From Manduca sexta (taxonomy: Eukaryota > Arthropoda > Insecta > Lepidoptera > Sphingidae): 64,000 nt of DNA. Shown here one piece after another: positions 9,601-18,289 of this stretch. Within the stretch, counting starts at the first letter, position 1. Each line of letters starts with the position of its first letter. Under the pieces are notes generated by a model. That model saw only the letters and a list, made by a program, of their open reading frames with translations, was not told the DNA's origin and did not search any database. The DNA lies in assembly GCF_014839805.1 (NCBI RefSeq), contig NC_051138.1, positions 4,028,983 to 4,092,982 on the forward strand. Direction: 5' to 3'. The translations under genes were made by a program, and so were the position numbers.

Positions 9601-11794
9601 AAATCAAGATAAAACGCGCGCTCCGTCTTCTCTTGGTAGGGATCAATATTTTATCAAAGAAGGCAATACTGAAATACTTAGGCTGGTAACGAGAGGTAAA
9701 AACGAAGAAGAGAGATATGTAAATCTACCTGTACATCAACAAAGACCCGTTACTTTAATTCCACGTACACAGTATGTTGTCTTAGATAATGGGAAAGATT
9801 TGCTTATGGAACGGTTTATAAGAGAGCAAGGTGAAGAAGCTAATAGTATACGGGAACGTATGAAACAGGTTACTGATTTGGATGAAATCTCCGTTGGTAA
9901 AGACGGAAAAAATAATAAAAAGACCAATATCGCAAGTGAGGCTCAAAATCAATATCACGAATACTCAAATCTTCAACCTGAGGTACCAGGTGCTGTGCCA
10001 CTTAAAGCAAACTATTTACAATCAGCCTTGCTAGAGATGCAAAATAAGTCAACAATTCATCAAGAGTTATTGGAATCTTCGCTTAGAAAACAAAATGAAT
10101 TATTACATCAAATACTCATTGAACGCGAGAGAATGCTACAAAATCAAGAAACAGCATCTCAGGTGGAAAGTAAATTAGAAACACAAAGTTTACCTGGTCA
10201 TTCTGTAATGGCAACTCAAACAGAATGCCACATAGGTACACAAACCGAACCGCAGATATTACAACCAACAAGAAGAAAAGCAAGAAGTGACAATGACTCT
10301 TATAGTGAAGATGACTCGCAGATGGTTGTTGAGAATGACACTAAAAAAGTGGCCTGGATAAAAAGAAAAAAGGCGAAAAAGAAAATTAAACACAAAGATC
10401 CTAGAAGGAGTATAAGAATTTATGACTTAAAAAGAAAAATAAAAACGCCTATAATAGAAGAAAGCGAAATATCACCTTCGTTAGAAAATGAAAAACATGT
10501 AAAAATAAGTAAGACAAATGAAAGAGAGGAATATGTTAAGAAATATGGAGACATGACCAAAAGTGTGGTCACAACATCTAAAAATGAAACTGTTTCTTCA
10601 ACACAAATTTTACTAGCTGAGGGTGATAGAAAATCAAAATTAAGGCGAGAAGTACTAATGGAGATTTCAGATTCTCTTGATGATAAAATAGAATCTGATC
10701 TAAGTGAGAGTCATCATCGTAGACAATTGCCCCAAGCTAGCGAAGATTTGCCGTCCATGAAATCAAGATTAGCTCTTGAACATGATGACAGCAAAAGTAG
10801 AAGTAGTTCTGCATCAAAAGACAATAGAAATTTAATATTTTCTCGACAAGGTTCGTCAACTGAAGCTCGTGACGAGGCAGATGAAATAAAAATGCTAAGG
10901 TCCCCTGATGTAAATATAGAACCATCTAAACATGACAGTTCAAGCAACGCCGAGGGAAGTAAAAAGAAAAATACAGAAAGTGAAGAATCGGCGAAACCAC
11001 CAGAAAAATCCGCGCAAAAGAGTTTACCAAGATACATGCAGTGGTATGGTAAAAAATCAACTGCATCATCTAAACCATCGGGATCAGAAAAAGTTGCTCC
11101 AAGCAAACCAAAAAGACCATCAAAATCAAAAAACGAAGACGACAGAACAGGCAGGTACGGTAAAATAGTAAGCAAAGAGAATCAAGGTGACAATGCTGAA
11201 GCAAAAAAAAACTTCAAAACAAAAGAAAGTGAATTCATACATCCCCGTATTTTAAAAGAAGGCAAAGTTACTCCTGTGCCCGAAGGACCATTGCCTGATG
11301 TGCATCCCTTGCTACAACATTCTGAACACAGATATGAACGGCAATATGAAAATCAGAACCCATTATGCTACATTCAACCCACGCATATTCCTAAATATTT
11401 AGGGCAGCAGAATGTTCCCGCTCTACCACCTCGACAATCAGTTGAACAGCCAATATACGTCAATCAAAATGAAGTGAAAAATAAAGAAGCAAAACGGGAA
11501 TTATCAGAAAGTGCGCTAACTCACAGCATATCAATATCATCAAACTACGAAGGTGACAAAAAAACAGCAACTGAAGTCCACGTATCTAAAATAAATATAG
11601 GAGGTGACGCTGAAGTAAGTCATAGGACAAAAGTCGATGATAATGACTCGGGAATTGCAATGAATACGTTAGTACAGCAAACTGGTAACATAAAGAGATT
11701 ACCAATTACTGAAAAGAAGAGTGTCTTCACAATAGCGTACGACGACGTCCAGACAAAACAATTACGACCAGACAGTAGTTCAACTTCTTACTAA
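358..11794 (+). CDS. Transmembrane cadherin, C-terminal nine exons (probable cadherin-86C type; 5' exons outside window)
   Basis: Nine exons (358-622, 5367-5559, 5816-6059, 6210-6792, 6933-7284, 7554-7719, 7968-8098, 8593-8919, 9370-11794) splice at GT-AG sites into a continuous frame of 1561 codons plus TAA. Seen in the protein, numbered from the first residue in the window: end of an EC repeat (1-32), four EC repeats (33-149, 150-266, 267-374, 375-489), an alpha/beta membrane-adjacent domain (about 490-590), a transmembrane helix (610-630) and a tail of about 930 residues. Calcium-binding motifs such as LNDINDNPP and LLDVNDNPP establish the cadherin superfamily. Cadherins mediate calcium-dependent contact at the plasma membrane. 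The tail has no recognisable beta-catenin-binding region, so this is an atypical cadherin. Orthology to Cad86C is inferred from the architecture and the long tail; Cad87A, Cad89D or a CDH23/PCDH15-like gene remain possible. The start codon, signal peptide and N-terminal repeats are not in the window. Confidence 0.93.
623..5366 (+). other. Cadherin intron 1 of the window (4.7 kb)
   Basis: AT-rich intron from donor GTTTGT to acceptor TTCAATCCAG. No coding exon was recognised; the open frames at 611-916 and 4275-4535 are low-complexity and lack cadherin character. A few less AT-rich patches (about 1500-1560, 3300-3380, 4900-4950) could be regulatory but carry no motif I can name. No full mobile element was recognised. 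Confidence 0.75.
5367..5559 (+). CDS. Cadherin exon: second half of an EC repeat
   Basis: The acceptor is atccag and the donor is gtaagt at 5560. The first two bases complete the glycine split from the previous exon, giving the join SG-EVTLERP, which is the usual turn before the cadherin F strand. The exon encodes residues 89-152 plus two bases of residue 153. The repeat ends in ERENSPPYF, which keeps the PPxF but lacks the DxNDN calcium ligands, so this linker may bind less calcium. A minus-strand open frame over the same bases is only a shadow. Confidence 0.9.
5816..6059 (+). CDS. Cadherin exon: N-terminal part of an EC repeat
   Basis: The acceptor is a T-rich tract ending in ttccag; the donor is gtaatt at 6060. 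The first base completes a phenylalanine codon, giving ENQFYITYLDENAPQGT, a textbook repeat start with DENAPxGT. NDNDAGKNG (DxDxGxN-like) and LDYE calcium motifs follow. The exon ends in phase 0 at SVIFQ. NGT is a potential glycosylation site. Confidence 0.92.
6210..6792 (+). CDS. Cadherin exon: EC repeat end, one full repeat, start of the last repeat
   Basis: Largest extracellular exon, phase 0 in and phase 1 out. The acceptor is tgtttccag and the donor is gtatag at 6793. It encodes residues 235-428. It closes one repeat with LNDINDNPPIF, holds a complete repeat (LPENVTAGA, ADDVDTGAFGKI, FDRE, LLDVNDNPPEF), and opens the final repeat (VDKDAEPPNN, VVRYEI, FAINEETG). These are canonical calcium-binding motifs. 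NVT, NLS, NTS and NFT are potential glycosylation sites. Confidence 0.94.
6933..7284 (+). CDS. Cadherin exon: end of the last EC repeat and start of the membrane-adjacent domain
   Basis: The acceptor is ttttttag and the donor is gtaaga at 7285. The first two bases complete a glycine (EETG-ELHLLE). The last repeat carries a basic insertion, RTKKQNVNRRRRQSDSQQE (residues 439-457), with a furin-like RRRR (6986-6997). It then continues with FILTIRAYDLGVPRL and ends in KIYPPESK with no DxNDN linker, as expected for the final repeat. From about residue 490 (MSFIVPGANPDRKKLEEVL) a new domain begins with beta-alpha-beta character. Confidence 0.92.
7554..7719 (+). CDS. Cadherin exon: second half of the membrane-adjacent domain
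   Basis: The acceptor is tctattgcag and the donor is gtgagt at 7720. The first base completes a lysine codon split at 7284. The predicted pattern is strand-helix-strand: EVIAVVRMTG, then DVAKLQEQLAKN, then VTVYTTG. With the previous exon this makes a two-fold strand-helix arrangement like the SEA/ferredoxin-like membrane-adjacent domains reported for protocadherin-15 and cadherin-23. A Ser/Thr/Asn-rich stalk follows. The exon ends in phase 0. Confidence 0.9.
7968..8098 (+). CDS. Cadherin exon: transmembrane segment
   Basis: The acceptor is tgtttcag and the donor is gtaaat at 8099. It encodes residues 602-644. A run of about 21 hydrophobic residues starts at LLFWLLILLAILVALV (610 onward). It is followed by a cysteine-rich juxtamembrane stretch (CCCICEGC) that could be palmitoylated, which is an inference. 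The exon ends in phase 2 (AG). Without splicing, the next codons read AGG TAA, so retention of the intron stops translation at once after CPLYMPPR. Confidence 0.93.
8099..8592 (+). other. Cadherin intron 7 of the window
   Basis: 494-bp intron between the transmembrane exon and the first long-tail exon. It holds an immediate in-frame TAA (8100-8102), an AATAAA at 8159-8164 with T-rich sequence downstream, and a weak alternative acceptor at 8304-8305 that would add only RNQCTN before a TAA at 8322-8324. No other coding content is apparent. Confidence 0.7.
8159..8164 (+). promoter_or_regulatory. Candidate intronic polyadenylation signal (AATAAA)
   Basis: Canonical AATAAA about 57 bp after the in-frame stop at 8100-8102, followed by a T-rich stretch at about 8185-8205 that could serve as a downstream element. 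If used, it would yield a cadherin with a tail of about 14 residues. AATAAA occurs often by chance in AT-rich DNA, so use is unproven. Confidence 0.35.
8593..8919 (+). CDS. Cadherin exon: proximal cytoplasmic tail
   Basis: The acceptor is aattctag and the donor is gtacta at 8920. The first base completes an arginine (AG-G). It encodes residues 646-753, a hydrophilic basic segment (KRVIRVNSTEDDVRLVVRD, NEWRRREAW) just inside the membrane. It also has WSAEQADLRTKPTQWKFNKR, rich in charged residues and tryptophan, and ends in phase 2 at RQSFRL. No catenin-binding motif was recognised. Confidence 0.88.
8920..9369 (+). other. Cadherin intron 8 of the window
   Basis: 450-bp AT-rich intron from GTACTA to a TCTGTTTCAG acceptor. 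Nothing else was recognised in it. Confidence 0.75.
9370..11794 (+). CDS. Cadherin last exon: long disordered cytoplasmic tail
   Basis: A 2.4-kb terminal exon, entered in phase 2 (AG-A arginine) and ended by TAA at 11792-11794. It encodes residues 755-1561. The sequence is rich in Lys, Glu, Ser and Asp and mostly looks disordered. In order: a helical, predicted coiled-coil stretch (about 969-1026, ALLEMQNKSTIHQELLESSL and onward); two TQTE motifs (1036-1039 and 1044-1047) typical of LC8 dynein light chain ligands; a basic cluster (1078-1112, KRKKAKKKIKHK); PRYMQWYGKK (1307-1316); HPLLQHSEHRYE; PALPPR (1437-1442), an SH3-type PxxPxR; and the C-terminus STSY, a possible PDZ ligand. The role is inferred as a scaffold linking the membrane cadherin to motors or cortex. 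A 153-residue minus-strand frame here is a shadow. Confidence 0.92.
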
Positions 11795-12075
11795 CGTTAA
11801 TTTTAAATTCATAGATTGAGTGCCTTATAATTGTGTACCTTATTTCTTATTTAAATAAGAGACTCGTACATTCCGTCCCGTATTTTATAAATATTATTCA
11901 AACAGTATTGTAAATAATTTATATTATAGTGAAGATAAAGTATTACGATACAACTGCCTTCATTGATTGACTGTTAATTTAGAATATTTTTTCATACAAT
12001 GTAAATATTATCGAGATTAAAAGTGCAGTGTAAGATTATATTATTTAATAAATTATAGTTGTAGCTTTTAATGAT
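11795..12075 (+). other. Probable 3' UTR of the cadherin gene
   Basis: AT-rich sequence directly after the stop codon. The first canonical AATAAA is at 12047-12052, so a transcript end near 12070 is likely. The exact cleavage site cannot be told from sequence alone. Confidence 0.6.
12047..12052 (+). promoter_or_regulatory. Polyadenylation signal of the cadherin gene (AATAAA)
   Basis: First canonical AATAAA after the stop codon, about 250 bp downstream, followed by a GT/T-rich stretch (gttgtagctttt). This fits a normal insect 3' end. Confidence 0.55.
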
Positions 12076-12079
12076 ACTC

Positions 12080-14774
12080 ATTTGTACATAATTCTTTATT
12101 CCATTTCGGCGATACACGCTGACACAGTGTGTGATATATATTTGTTACAAAATATAAAAATATATACCTATTCCATAATGTATTTTATTACCTACTTAAC
12201 CCTTAATTTCGCAAGCAAAAAGAGTGACATACCGTTGTACTAATATTATGGTGGTTATTTTACGTTAAAAAACTATGTATAAGATAGAAAAATAACATGG
12301 CTCCAAGGTTTTCATAGGAAGCCAGTGTTGAGGATACTTAACAATGTCGATTTAAGATTATAATATTGTTTTATTATTTTAAATAAAACAATATTAATAT
12401 TATTTTAAATAAAATAGCATTTATTTCTTTGAGAATATGGCAAAAACAATATTTGAATTATTTCCAGATAGTTTTTATGTCTAGAAATAAATAACCTGGT
12501 GTTAAAATTGGCAGCATATGCACACCAGCATGAGTACATAGCAACTCTAGGTTCTACGTTCGATTTGCGTCGTGTATAATGTGTACTGAAGAGTTGTAGA
12601 ACAATTCGTGGTAGTTGTTGAAAAATGCTTCTTATTCAAAGCAGATTAATGATGGAGTAACCAAAGGTCTAAGATATTGGATTGAATATTGGCAGGTAGT
12701 TTACCGGTGATGTATTAAAGGTATATTCAATGATTCGCAATGACGTTTAATTCGCTTCATTTCTACGTATTCGGAGTTTGAAAATGAAATTATCTTTTTT
12801 CAGGTATTTAATTGTTGTAATTTTTTCCGTAATGTTACATTCTTGAGAACACTTAACATTAATATTACTGTTAGGTGTAAAATTAGATTATCCATGAATA
12901 AATGCGTGACTAAATATTTTTTGGTGTCACTGTTAAATATTATACTCAACCATACCAAATTAAGGATTAATAATTACCTGCACTTTTCTCTTAGAGGCAA
13001 CACACCAATACGATAGAATTGATTATATTATATGACATTTGATATTTTATTTTAAAGAAATTAATGTCCATCATAGTTCAAAAAAAGAAATTCAGTCACT
13101 GTTATTGTCTAATTCTGTTCAGACGGTTTAATAATGTAGCAATACTGACATCTTTGTATTCCATTTTCAAACTTATTTATTTGGATTACCTCGTTAAATA
13201 TAGATGTCGCCGACGAAACAGTAGGTATTATTTGCTTTTTATTTTGAGAACTCTACTTACATAATTTCATTATTGAAGTGCACTAGTTTTTTTTAAATTA
13301 ATTATTATTTATTATTAAAAACCATAATTAAATAATACTAAATACACTAAAACCGCGTTGACACATAAAATTATTTATTCTCATGACTCTACCTCTACAA
13401 CTCTACCTCAGTTGCTGACAACGTGTTTTTATGAGTGTACGCTAGATGTCTCTAGTATCTAATCTTAAAATTCTTAAAAAAACAGTCAATGAAAGAAGCC
13501 AATGAAAAATCTCATACAAAACTTATTCCAAATTGCGAGTTTACTGGTTTTTACAAAACTAATTAAAATTTCTAAATATAATCTCACTGGCATTAATAAA
13601 TGCTTCCTTATGGCAACCATTGCGTCTTCAAATGTTTTTTTTTATATGTTTCGACAGGATATGAGATAATTTCAATGAAGTGAGCGTGGCAGCTTTTGAT
13701 TCTTTGACTGGCCTTGTAAATATGGTTTATCCTTTTTCCCACAAGTAAACAAATTACGTACCTTGTTTTCCTAATTCATTCTGTGGCATAAGATCCCTTT
13801 CATAGTTTTAATTAATGCCTTTGTTACTTACCGTGCTTTTACTGAGCTGTATTGGGATTGACGTACGACAAATGAGACAAATGCCATAAAAATAAAATTC
13901 TTCTTCTGGATAGGTATTAAAATGATACGTATAACTTCTCTTCGACGTTCTCATTTTATATTATTTTTATCAAATTTCAAATTACCTCCAATTTAAAACT
14001 CACAATTACTCCCAGAGGCGTTGCAGTTATATTGGCGTGGACAAGGTTTCGAATGTTCCGACGCAGCTTACTACGGTTTGTTATAAGCCTTCCTCAAAAT
14101 AGGCCGCCCGAATACTTGTAGAGAAATCAGCGTGACTCAATAACGATGCGTGTCGCGGCTTTCCTTTGACTAGTACTATCAGAGGGGTTATTAAGAAAAA
14201 AAAATCAGCGATAAGGGGATATTCTGGCCTAATTGAGACTCAACTGAATCAAAATCTGTGAGTAGAGCTATAACCAGCAAATATTTCTCAAGATCGACTT
14301 CAAGCACTAACGGTCGCGCGATCGACCGTAAGAGCACCCCTATACTAAGATAACAGAAAAGTAAGAGGGTGATACAGCGTAAAACGTAAGTTTTTTCTTC
14401 CATAACAGATGGAGCTAGTGAACATTGTTTCTCTGTCCATGGAATGATTCTACACTGTTTTGAATTCATTCAAATAGATGGCGTTAGTTGAACCTATAGT
14501 ATCGCGACGTAAAGTTTTTCTTATAACGTGGAAACACTACATTGATTTGTTATGCCTCATTTAGACCTTTAGTAAATAAGACGCCCACAATAAGTTGGTG
14601 AATAAATATGAATATGAATTATCGGTAACGAATGCACCCAAGTAAGCCGTTTATACACTCGAGTTCGGGACAATTCGTCTATACTTGGCAAGTATCTAAA
14701 TCAGGGTTTGCACGAACATTGTAAAACTATTAATATTGAGTCGTTACATTATATATACCAAATAGCCAACATAA
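12080..14774. other. Non-coding AT-rich DNA downstream of the cadherin gene
   Basis: No gene recognised. It contains a 14-bp-arm hairpin at 12362-12395 (aatattgttttatt and its complement with a 6-nt loop) and scattered short frames without codon bias. The minus-strand 92-residue frame at 14191-14469 has no recognisable domain. Confidence 0.6.
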
Positions 14775-15040
14775 GCTGCTTTGCTAGTGGTAAGATATAT
14801 TTTACATCCGCCCGGATAACAATCATCGTACACAAGTTATTAGAACCCGCCATAGTGGCCCACATAAGTGTATCGCGTTCCAGGATCAGCCTGTGTATAT
14901 CCGGTTCCAAGAGGCCGGCATAATTGTGTTGACTGTCAAGGGGTAATCATCTCTCGTCAGTCGACATTCTATTGGACCCGACTCCACTTACCATCAGGTG
15001 CAGTCGGGTCACTTTGCTGTGTCCATATAAAAAAAAAAAC
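14775..15040 (+). mobile_element. Interspersed retroposon copy with A-tail (pair 1, copy F)
   Basis: This segment and 48930-49166 are diverged direct copies over about 240 bp, sharing blocks such as gtgtatatcc and caatcatctctcgtcag-like sequence. It ends in an A-run after gtccatat, which suggests retroposition with the tail on the plus strand. The family looks like a common lepidopteran retroposon or LINE 3' end; the family name is not certain. Confidence 0.7.
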
Positions 15041-16945
15041 ATTTGTAAGGCAGAAGACAGAGTGCATTCGCTTTTGCGTAGTTTCTGCCGTGTTATTATA
15101 AACAATAAAATTATAGCTTACCGCCATCTTAACAAGTCTCATTAGATATTTTGGTATTGGAACCAAGACTTCTTTGAATCCAAAGCCTAAGATGAAGAGA
15201 TTTATGTAAATAGGTATCTACGGGATGTCTTTATCTGGCTGTAGGTTATTAAAATTTATATCTAGGTTTATCACTATAATTCCTTCCTATCACAGATTCA
15301 CATCATATAAGCCATCTAAGCAATTTAAAAGTGAGTAAAGTTAAACAATGTTCGTCGTAGGCAGCACTCAATCATTCGCATGAACTGTTCTTCATTCAGC
15401 TCATTTGCACAGACGAGTCGCGCGGAAAATTATTTCTTTTCATATTCCCATTTTTCACGTCTTACTTAAAGTTTTCTCTCATTGGGGAGCTCGCGATTGT
15501 TTATTTTTCATTTTTTTGCAACGTAGGTAGATTCACTAATTTTTATCCTGTGTTTATTTTGCGCAGCTGTTTGTTGTAGACGGGATTTTTTACGTCAGTG
15601 TTTTATTCTAAGTGGATATTAGAAGGTAATTCGCCAAATATTAACTACCAAAAATGGGGTATGTAGAAAAGACATGTAATGACAAACCTATGACGAGTTT
15701 ATTTTTCATAAATCCTGCATTCAATTATGGACACAATGTAAGTAACAAAATACTATGTAGAATACACGTCAGATTTACGTTTATCAAAGAATAATAAATG
15801 TGCGTTAGAAACGATTATTTTATGAATTACAGACATAGATAGTCTGTAATTCATTCAATCTACTATCAAATTGAATAAAGAATGCCAGAAAACCAGAATT
15901 ATGAATCAATGTAATTTTAGCCCAATAATTTTGTATTATATGTATAGTTTATGACATCGTATTTTCTTTTTGTCAAATGTAACGGCAGCAGATAACGCAA
16001 TTTTTTTATTTTTGGCAATTAAAAATAATGGTAAATATTATATACCTTCATTGTAGGTATGTCTTAATTGTAAGGATGTTATCATGGTCATTGGATAAAG
16101 TATTTTTCCACAAATATTTCAGCGCCTGTATCTTCTTGACGACGTGTAGAACTTACTAGAAAGGTCTCTCAGAGAATGAAGACTATAAATACGTGACTTA
16201 AAAGAAATCCAAATCATTTGTACCATACAAATACTATTTATATTTAGTATGTTGTACTAACCCTAAATAAATGTTGCGCAAAATAGCCTTTACAAAATAG
16301 TGATTTGGACAGGACCTAAACTTTCCGCATTGGTCAGGTGCGTATAACCATGTCGATTCGAATATAATTAGTCAGCGCAACGTCATAAATATATATGTAA
16401 AAATAATAACCCGGTAAACTTCGATTTCAAATAGCCTTAATCAAACCTTATTGCTTTAAGGAGGATTATTCAAGTATCAAATAATTTTTTTTCTTAGAAT
16501 GAAGTGCAACACAAACGAACTACAAATTCAAGTCAATGGTCTCAACTTTAATTTAGTCAGATTATACGTAATTTGCGATGGATAACTATTATCTGATTAT
16601 TAAAAAATCTGCTCTAGATGTAATATCAATATAACATTATTCAATATTTAAAGTTAATTCATGAAACTCTACGGTCACGAATAACTCAAATTTATGGGCC
16701 AATATTAAAAATACTCTGGCAAGTTTTATTAAGAAATGTACCAGGGCGACAGAAACAGACATGAGGTATGGAAATTACATTTCCCCGCGGCAACTTGCTT
16801 TCACGGTCCACTGGGCTGATCATAATAAAAACTCGCGCCGTCGCCTCCGCACAGAAGTTTGACCATAAATTCGGTGGTCGGTCTGCAGTAATCGTCTGCG
16901 CTTGCCGACGGCGAAATTCCACTCCCGACCCTAGGATCTTCTTTA
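15041..16945. other. Non-coding AT-rich stretch
   Basis: No gene recognised. A perfect hairpin with 13-bp arms (atgaattacagac and its complement, 7-nt loop) lies at 15822-15854. The rest is unremarkable AT-rich sequence. Confidence 0.6.
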
Positions 16946-17110
16946 TAATAAGATAGCTGTCACCCGTGGCTTCGCTCCCGCTATGTTTATCGGCCAAATT
17001 TTCACAAGTCTTACTATGAACAAACTTTTTTAGAAACTTCATTGCACGTTTGTTAAAAAAAATGTATGCCCATTTTCCATCCAGTCGTGAGCCAATCATA
17101 TTTTTTATTA
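16946..17110 (-). mobile_element. Decayed Helitron-like 3' end
   Basis: On the minus strand the segment ends in gcgggagcgaagccacggg followed by tgacagcta. This is the hairpin plus CTAG-type terminus of the family seen at 23741-25146, with the terminal CTAG mutated. It explains most of the 155-residue minus-strand open frame that overlaps it, which is not a gene. Confidence 0.5.
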
Positions 17111-17659
17111 TTAATGGTAAAACAACGTCATGATTTAGAATAAAGGTTTTGGTACACAATTTAGTTTTAAGGTTGCATATATTATTTTTTTTATAATTTT
17201 TGATTGTAATATTTTTTGCGTTTTAAATTAATAATAAAATAAATTAATTAAAATAGTCAAAAATATTTTAGTTGTTAAGAAATATACAAACATACAATTT
17301 CACATTAGAAATCCGTCTTTATTAAATGTTACCGAGTGTATAGCACTACTTTTTGCAAAGTTTTTTCGCTTTGTTTTCCCCGAGGGCGGGCTAAGACCAT
17401 TAAAAAGGTTAGGGCGGGTGATATTTTATGCGATTTTAAGTGTGTAACGTTCCTAATGTCCATTTTATTGTTACGTGAATTATGAAGGCATTGTCACTGG
17501 GGCGTGAAACCAAATATGTATATTTCAAAAATCCAGGGACTCTAATGGCTAATATATTAGACAAGAAAATAAAATAGTTTCTGTACTCTAAAGTAAGTAT
17601 TATGCACGATTCGTAAATTACTGATAAATAAAATATGACATAAACTTTATAAAACCATA

Positions 17660-18285
17660 CTGCGGCGGTTGAGGGCCTGCCCGCAGATAGAAGGGAGACA
17701 ATTGAAAACTCAGGGTAATTACGTGGTACGAGCTTTATTTTTACACCTCCGCGTTACACTCGGTACTGGTTGCTGGTGTTATGCAACACGAGTCACTGGC
17801 CTGGGGAACTCCGATCCAGGCGAACGGCACGTAGATGTTGCACGTGGCTGGCTCCGGCGGCAGCTCGCCGGGCAGTTGGAAGGCCACGTGGGTGAGCAGG
17901 GTGTGCACGTGGTCGGGGTCAGCCCCCGCGACGTTGGTAGTGTGCACGTGGTCGGCTCCGGCGACAGCTCGCCGGCAGTCGGTCGGGGTCAGCACACCCG
18001 ACGATGGTGGTGCGCAGCTGGACGTGGTCAGGAGGCAGTTCTCCCGTCCGTCTGCTACGGCACCGTGATCCGCACCGTAGAAGTGCACCGTAGAGAAAAA
18101 GAAGGCACGCCGTAAAGAAGAAGAAGAAGAACCCTAGCGGGAACAACGACGTGTGTGAATATGTAGTGCCACGGCCAAAGATAATGGCTCAAAAAGGCGG
18201 CGGGTCGCGTTGCACGCCTATTTATGCAGGCGCCATTCGGACGTACGTCAGTGCAATGACAATTCATTGCAACGATGATGCTCAT
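17660..18285. repeat. GC-rich island with degenerate internal repeats; unidentified
   Basis: This block is clearly more GC-rich than its surroundings. It holds several CACGTG or near-CACGTG sites and repeated phrases such as gtgcacgtggtcgg and cggcagctcgccgg-like units. On the minus strand, parts read with strong G/C third positions (for example TLLTHVAFQLPGELPPEPA), end in TAA at 17741-17743, and are followed at once by AATAAA. The frame opens without an ATG and the repeated units sit in different frames, so an intact gene is unlikely. The minus strand also has a TATA-like cataaatagg near 18220. Candidates are a solo LTR, a retroposed gene fragment or a GC-rich minisatellite. I cannot assign it. 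Confidence 0.5.
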
Positions 18286-18289
18286 TGGT

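Noticed and set aside
10714..11175. 153-residue minus-strand open frame
   Set aside because: Lies wholly within the cadherin last exon and has no domain; it is a shadow of the plus-strand coding sequence.
16692..17159. 155-residue minus-strand open frame
   Set aside because: Overlaps a decayed Helitron end, has no domain, and shows no splice or promoter support.
17669..18115. 148-residue plus-strand frame in the GC-rich island
   Set aside because: GC-rich sequence opens several frames on both strands. The third-position bias favours the minus strand, and the repeats shift frame, so no intact gene is claimed.
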